Below are positions 58,062-64,000 of a DNA stretch of 64,000 nucleotides, piece after piece (positions within the stretch are counted from its first letter, which is position 1; the number at the start of each line of letters is the position of its first letter). The notes beneath the pieces are model-generated. The model made no database searches and was not told where the DNA came from. It was given only the letters and a program-made list of their open reading frames with translations. This DNA comes from Bisporella sp. PMI_857 (taxonomy: Eukaryota > Ascomycota > Leotiomycetes > Helotiales > Helotiaceae): assembly GCA_021307315.1 (NCBI GenBank), contig JAJSPD010000060.1, positions 1 through 64,000 on the forward strand, given 5' to 3'. The position numbers and the translations under genes were made by a program.

Positions 58062-59317
58062 TCCCTAGCCGAAGGGCCAGTAAAAGGGAGATTTTTGGCC
58101 TGAGGCCTCAGTTTCATTTCTCGCTTAGCTTGACCAGGAGACTTTGATGGATTGGCTGATTTACAACTTAAGCAGTTACTGGATTAAGTGGTTAGGAAAC
58201 ATAAAATTCACGGTCCTTAGTGCCAATTATGTAAGTCTCAATAGCGATAAACATCTGGTGATAGTTAATCCTATTTTTTATGTGTGTATGCCACCTAGCT
58301 ATATGCTGAACTTTGACTTAACAACGTTACTCTCCACAATTATGTAAGCATCTCTGACACTCAGGAATAAATAACATTACAAGCTGAAGATTAAGCTGAT
58401 AATAGATCTATTTAGATATAAGAAGGAAAAAAGATCATCCTCTTTTTTCTAATATATACCTTGTGACTATGATATTACAACCTACTATATCTTCTAGCCA
58501 CACCTAGGATAACCGAATCATACTCTACCTATTATCTGTCCAAATCTATCTTTGGCAGGCAACTTGGAGAGGCAAGGAGCGACTCTACATTAAATACCAT
58601 TGGCTGACAGTGCCTCTCGCGATCTTCTAACGCACATCAATCTTCAAGATAAGCTAGTAATCAGGAAGCATAACACTGATTTTAGTATGCTAATGCAGCG
58701 GACATCTATGGAGGCATGCACCAGGTGGGGCTATGAGAGAACCAGGAGGCAAGGAACTAGTAGCGTCTCTATTCCACTAACATGAGAGCCGACATTATAA
58801 ATTGCAGCTCCCTGAGTAAGACTTGTAATTGAGACCATTTGTTAAGAGATCTTCTAGCGGAGGCTTATATAAGGGCGTTCTGTATGTAGATGCTCTTTAA
58901 GCCAGTGCAAGGCTCTGTTATGTGCCTATTATTTACCACTAGAATACCAAATCTATTAAATTTTCGCCTGCGAGAGTTCGAGGAACTAAAGAGGATAGAC
59001 GTCGGTGCGAAAGTCGACGAGGCAAGGAGGGATAGATTAAGGTGCTTGAAGAATAGACTGGACTGGATTACAGATCATTGTGGACTAGTGGCAACACTGA
59101 CAGTTACGCCTAGCCTACTACGGTTGGAGAAAATACGAAAACATAGCCTACCGCGTCGTTGATCAGACATGTAGTCGTCTGGGGTGCAGTTTTGTGTTAA
59201 TGAAAAGAAATTTCTATTACAACAGTATATCTATAAAACATATGACGAAAATGACGAGATTCGGATCAGCGTTTATGAAGCTTGGGTAATTGCATTCATA
59301 GTGCTGATTAAGTAGGC
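58062..59317. other. Intergenic with possible coding remnants
   Basis: AT-rich 58140-58560, then two protein-like plus-strand pieces. One, at 58600-58785, includes RWGYERTRRQG. The other, at 58890-59162, includes FRLREFEELKRIDVGAK and DWITDHCGLVATLTVTPSLL. They are not in one frame and lack a convincing start, so they look like decayed fragments of an unknown gene. Confidence 0.35.
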
Positions 59318-60673
59318 CTAAGGTTCAATAGTCGACATCTCCTCCGGATCCGGGAGATCTGCGAGAGCTGGCGAAAAGAACAATGCCCCAGATATTGTTC
59401 CGTAAAGAGTATATACAGAAGTGACCATCCAAAACAATACAACTATTACAGTGAGTATCTAAAGATGTGGATTAGCCTCGAGGTCTATTAAACAGGTGTA
59501 CTAAATGAAGACTTACGGTCCCAAGAACATTAAATAACATTGACGGCATTTCCTGCCCCAACGTTATGGTTGAGCCCGTGAAAACACCTGTAGCAAATAC
59601 GATACTCCACCAGCCCATGTTGAACGGAGAGTGGGATCTCCCAAAGGAAGCCAACGCCCAAAATAGCCACGCAAGTCCAAAACCCCACATTAGGAGAGCA
59701 GTTAAGAAGCCAAATACATACACAATCTGACCAGCCAAAGGTATAATAGTATTCGTCTCTGGGAAGACTGTCAATGCAACTTGGCCCATGCTCATGATCC
59801 CGAACCCTCCTTCACCGAGTGGACCCAGTGGAAGGAAAACTGAGGAAATGACGGCTAGTGGAGGAAGTTTGTGCATTGTCAAACGGTGGTAATATAGCAC
59901 CAACGTGAAAAGTGCCAAAGGCACACCAATCCCCCAGAGAATATAGCTGACTATCAGCGTCCAGAGACAATGTGCAGGATTGGATAAGGCGCCTGCGACC
60001 ATGCCTCCAGTTGCTGCGCAAATAACTGTTGGAACGATAGGCAGCAGCCATAGAGGTGTTATAGAAGCGATTTCAGTCTTGTGAATGGACATACTGTGCT
60101 TAGCCATTAGCCAAACGATGTAATTTAGATATGGTATAGCCGGAGACCGTACATTTTAAAAGGCAGATAGAAACAGATTGCCATCGACGTCACTACTTCG
60201 ATCCACCATAAGGTCCAAGCCAAAGTCACTACCCAAGGACCCCAGGCTGGGACACAAACGTTTATGATCATCTGAATGAGGATGCCAAGACCCATCGGCC
60301 AGGTCCCCAGGAACAACGATTCGGTTGGGTGATTTAACATGGCTCGCCATATTTCGGGATAAAGTGCGTATCGCAGGGCCGAGATCAAGCAGAAGAGAGC
60401 AAACAATGCAATGTCAAGAACAAATATGATAACTGATAACCAATACAGCCATGGCCCGTTGTATGGCAGTTTGGAAAGTAGAACCGCGATCACGCCGGTT
60501 CCCATAGTTATAGCGAACCATCTGTAGCAAGAGATCAGAGATCAGGTCCAAGTTACGTCCAATATTAGGATAACTTACGAAGGAGTAAAGTTGCGAACTA
60601 TTCTTCGAAACCTTGACTTGAAGCTAACGGCAGGATTCTCTGGCACTTGCTGGTGGATAGCTGAAGGACTCAT
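59318..60673 (-). CDS. SSU1: Sulfite efflux pump SSU1 (TDT/SLAC1 family)
   Basis: Plasma-membrane sulfite exporter of the tellurite-resistance/dicarboxylate transporter fold; SSU1 protects fungi from sulfite and supports keratin or cysteine use in some species. Four exons close in phase: 60673-60579, 60521-60153, 60093-59517, 59458-59318, giving 393 residues with about ten membrane spans. Family stretches are WFAITMGTGVIAVLLSKLPY, ESLFLGTWPMGLGILIQM, AATGGMVAGAL, SYILWGIGVPLAL and SVFLPLGPLGEGGFGIM. The N-terminus is short and cytosolic, the C-terminal tail acidic (DLPDPEEMS). Malate transporters share the fold, but the GPLGEGGFGIM and WGIGVPLAL signatures favour SSU1. Introns are short with canonical donors. 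Confidence 0.92.
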
Positions 60674-61089
60674 ATTGATTTGAATTCTGGCAGATGTGAG
60701 ATTCCTCTTCATGGAATTTCTGTCTGCATTTATATACAAAGAATGGCTGGAGATATTTGTCCTCCATCATTGCTAATAGCATCCGCTCTGGTCCGACACA
60801 CATTACCTCAGGGCATCCGGGTTAGAAATCAGCAAGACCAAAGGATGTTTTACGGAATCGCCAGATTGGAACGTGCGCACACACCGCCTTGTGGCGTTGC
60901 AAAACGTCATATCAGAGAGAACATTCTGCCAAAGGCGGTCTCCAAAACTTTGCCAGTCCCTCCACAGCACAGTAAGCACAGCAAGCACAGTAAAGGCAGC
61001 TGACATTTCCGACCAAGAAAATATATTTCAGAATTATTCAACTTGCAAATGCTGCAAAGCAGACAAGCCACTGCCTGAGAAACCCAGAT
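60674..61089. other. SSU1 upstream region
   Basis: Promoter side of SSU1. No distinct element recognised beyond a short AAGCACAGC-type direct repeat near 60975-60992. Confidence 0.4.
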
Positions 61090-61545
61090 TCATAACCTAA
61101 TGCCAGTCGAGGCTCTGCGAAGCATCATCGTAAATGGCCCTTTGCGGAGTGGATTGAACCAAAATATTTTTTTTTCGGAAGTCGACGGTATTTGATATGA
61201 CGTACGGACCTCATAAAGCCAAGGAGCAATACAGTAACTGAGAAAGATTTGAAATCCATCCATGCTTCGACCATTGATAATGGAAGATGCATTAGGCTTA
61301 GGTTCCGCACAACATCCGTTCGATAAACTTTCCAGGGTCCCCAGCCGGAAATGCTCGGCACAGCAGTGGGTCTGGCGAGTTGATTGGCTTAAAGTATAAT
61401 CTGCTGGCACACGGCGTATATGATCAATATAAGGACAGGCCAATTCATTTTCCAATACTAATGTGTTAAAGCTAAGATTGTACTTATACAGGCCTATCTT
61501 GCGATATATCTCCTTATTTGAAGGCTTCTCCTCATTGGAATGCTC
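61090..61545 (-). other. Exon-like open frame, unrecognised
   Basis: A 152-codon frame with no ATG near its beginning opens exactly after a TTATAG acceptor and ends at 61090. Its first half is protein-like (SNKEIYRKIGLYKYNLSFN, LENELACPYIDHIRRVPAD); the second half is less so. It could be the last exon of a decayed gene whose upstream pieces lie in 61550-62050. No family assigned. Confidence 0.3.
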
Positions 61546-61641
61546 CTATAACACATTAATTTGCAGAACGGATACGTATATAGCAACTTCTCCAACATCT
61601 CGTTAAAGACTTGAGCCTTCAAGATACTGGTGACCGATACC

Positions 61642-61824
61642 ATGACTGCGCTCGCCTCCCAGCAAGAACTCCAAACCTGCAACCCACGATTGATACTGGC
61701 TTACGAGGATCCGATTAAGAAAGAACCTACCGCTTCCACTTCCATTCCTACCTTAGACCCCTTTTCCCAGCCTAGTATTAATGTACAGAGGATTATTCGT
61801 CGTAGAGATGATGAATGGACATGA
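61642..61824 (+). CDS. Small hypothetical ORF
   Basis: Complete 60-codon ATG frame, polar and basic at the C-terminus (SINVQRIIRRRDDEW), with an acidic/lysine segment EDPIKKEPTAST. Its composition is coding-like, but it overlaps open frames on the other strand and has no other support. Confidence 0.2.
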   Translation: MTALASQQELQTCNPRLILAYEDPIKKEPTASTSIPTLDPFSQPSINVQRIIRRRDDEWT

Positions 61825-64000
61825 CTCCAGAATAATATTCCTGATTGAGGCTTTGGGGATATTTCCATATCCTTTTCCTCAAACGAAGAAAGAGTTGTGT
61901 ACTGGCTCGTCATAGGCATGGTTAACGTTCTGCTCTTGAGAAATGCCACGAAACTATCTTCACTGAATGCATGTCGACAAGAAGGAAACTCGGAGAGTAG
62001 CAGTGGTAATCTATGAAAAAGAGACGGATTTGCAATACCTTTTCGCAAATTACTTTAAAATCTCCTGTCGTTGCTGCATAAGAGGGGTAAATATTTACAA
62101 CTTCGCTCTGCGGCCCCGGGATTAGGCTAAGTTCACTACCCCTTTGCGCACGAGTAGCGTGAGAGCTAAACCCAAAGCTTTCTGATTTTTTTTTTCAATA
62201 AATGCCCACTGACTTGGGCTTGCTGGTTGTTGGTTGGTACTTGGAGGATGGTTGCGAAGCTCCGCTTGTCATTCTTGCTGAGGGTACACTTGTCATGAAA
62301 CAACTCAATCATCCAATAAATCACTGACCGAAAATTGATTAGAGGTGACTTTTATATATAAAACTAGTCCAACAACGAAACCTCATCGTTCTTCCTTCCT
62401 TCCATTCACCCTCGGGATTAAGTGAGCCTTCTTAATCGTATAGTTTCTTCTCAGCCTCCAGGCGACTAACTTTTGTCGCGAGTGTCCACGCCCAGGCTCG
62501 GATATTCTCAAAGTTCCTATAACGATGGTGGCTGTTGAAATCGTCCTTAAAATTCGCGGAATTACTTGGATCCCCACCAGCTCGCCCCCCTCACAATAAG
62601 TGTTGGTCCCACATCAACCTGACACATAATAGACTTCCTAATACTCTCGATACAATGGCCCGCATGCATACGAGCTTCTTTCGCCCCCGTTATAAATGAT
62701 GCCCTATCCACTGGGTATTTACCCATCAACCACCAAGTGTATTGCCGATTTTATTCTGTGCGAGAAATAAGTATTATTATACGCACTACTATGTGAGTTA
62801 GACATACTTACGAGGCAGGGAAGTTGATAAAAAAAGCTTCGAGGTCCGCCAGATACCCGTCTTCTTCCTCTGAACTAGCTAATAAGATAATCATTCTAAG
62901 TCTGCTTCAGTGCGGCTGAGCTGCAAAATGCCCTAACTGGGAATCAAGATGTCACCATCTAGGGCAACAATTAGCAGATTAAATGTATAATATTTAAGGT
63001 GTTTTCGACTTCACTCACAGCGCCAAAGATTCTCCGATAGTAACTCACATTCTACAGGAGGGAGTCCTCCGTACGGGCCCTCCTCCCCAAGGCTATTTTC
63101 TTCCAGGTGAGCTTTGTTGCACTCTCCTTGAGGATCATGCGAATAGAGAGGTGAATACAGTTGCCAAAAATCAAAGCCCATGACGAAGACAATGTTGAAG
63201 ACGCTGGAAAACGATGATCATACCGGAATGAAGCAAAGGGATGATGCTTTCTGGTTTACTTATGCATACCGATGAACAAGTTTACCTATGTCAAGATAGT
63301 GCTATCTATGCCACTAAGGTATCGAGCAGTGTAATCATCACTACGGAGATAATGGCAAAATGTTTTGGGATACTAGGCTTTATGCAGGTTGGCTAGTATG
63401 CATGTTACTTCGTCAATGCCGCAGACGTCATTACAGACCAGTAACATGGCATACTAAAGGAAGTTCGCTGTGATTCCAAATGCTGTCATTAAGGAGTGTG
63501 ACTCTTGCGAAAGCTCAGTAGGCCGTTGCATGGAGGATATTTGGGGGCTATGGGAGGGAAGAAGATGTGGCGTTTGGAGTTTGGTGTTGTGAGCAGAAAG
63601 TCAGCCAAGGTGGGAATAAGCCGTATCATTTGAAGTTTGGCCAGCCTTGTGCGGCTGTTAGCATTCGTATGTTTTGCATCCTCAATTTATTTGTGGCATA
63701 GTTTGCCTTAAAACAGAACTATTTCCGTCAGGGGTAGCACGTGACTATGATCAGTTAGCCGAGAAGCAGCGGCTAAAAAACTTTGAGGGGTTTATAATGT
63801 AAGCTACTGGTTGGTGCGCTTCCTAAACCCCTGGCCCAAGTCCAAAGAGCATTCTTCCAAAGGCCGTTCCGAACTTGGACACAATGATAAGAGGAATTAA
63901 ATCTTGGAGTTAACAACAGTCGGGGCGATAATGTATCGATCATATAAGATCGTACTTATCATCGAATATTGCACTCTGGAGGTCCTACCCTAGCGTGAAC
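61825..64000. other. Right edge, no supported gene
   Basis: More than 2 kb with only short frames. A minus-strand open stretch ending near 62048 may belong with the fragment at 61090-61545. I saw no repeats with clear termini. Confidence 0.4.

Noticed and set aside
1..64000. CRISPR arrays, rRNA operon, bacterial-type operons, riboswitches
   Set aside because: None seen; the window is eukaryotic nuclear DNA with introns throughout, and no regularly spaced repeats were found.

Overview
The window looks like nuclear DNA of a filamentous ascomycete (Pezizomycotina; a Helotiales-like leotiomycete would fit, but that is inference). Genes are spaced 0.5-4 kb apart and carry short introns (mostly 45-150 nt) with GTAAGT/GTACGT-type donors, CTAAC-like branch sites and CAG/TAG acceptors. 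The protein set includes Zn2Cys6, NACHT-ankyrin, SSU1, EOS1 and an FTA4-like kinetochore protein. Most gene models below were rebuilt by hand from splice sites so that exon phases close exactly. They have not been checked against databases or transcripts.

Layout. 0.7-1.4 kb: an unrecognised three-exon gene (-). 1.8-4.2: a DUR3-like sodium:solute symporter (+). 5.0-5.9: a single-exon protein with an HxD...H pattern (-). 6.7-9.2: an ABC-F ATPase (+). 9.2-13.1: a gene-poor stretch with microsatellites. 13.7-14.0: a small GPI-anchored wall protein behind a pyrimidine-rich leader with a uORF (+). 15.3-16.5: a short-chain dehydrogenase (-). 17-26 kb is an accessory, decaying block: a degraded fungal gene fragment, an AT-rich hairpin island, a NACHT-ankyrin (STAND/NLR-like) pseudogene with five lesions, a pogo-type MITE with perfect 25-bp termini, and a protein-kinase pseudogene.

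26-38 kb is a conserved housekeeping block: Rgd1-type F-BAR/RhoGAP (+), eIF1/SUI1 (+), EOS1 (-), mitochondrial ribosomal protein mL45/Mba1 (+) and a Prm10/ThrE-type transporter (-). 38.9-43.3 holds a cryptic exon-rich gene (-), a BTB/POZ protein (+) and an FTA4-like kinetochore subunit (-). 46.5-48.2: a long disordered protein behind a long leader (+). 50.2-53.4: a divergent pair of unrecognised genes, the left one carrying a one-base deletion in an A-run. 55.0-58.1: a 960-residue Zn2Cys6 regulator (-), next to an SSU1 sulfite efflux pump at 59.3-60.7 (-). 61-64 kb: exon-like fragments, then sequence without recognisable genes.

How the genes relate: there is no obvious biosynthetic cluster. 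The most suggestive pair is SSU1 with the zinc-cluster regulator downstream of it. The most informative region is 17-26 kb, where an innate-immunity/allorecognition-type gene, a kinase and a mobile element lie together and both genes are broken.
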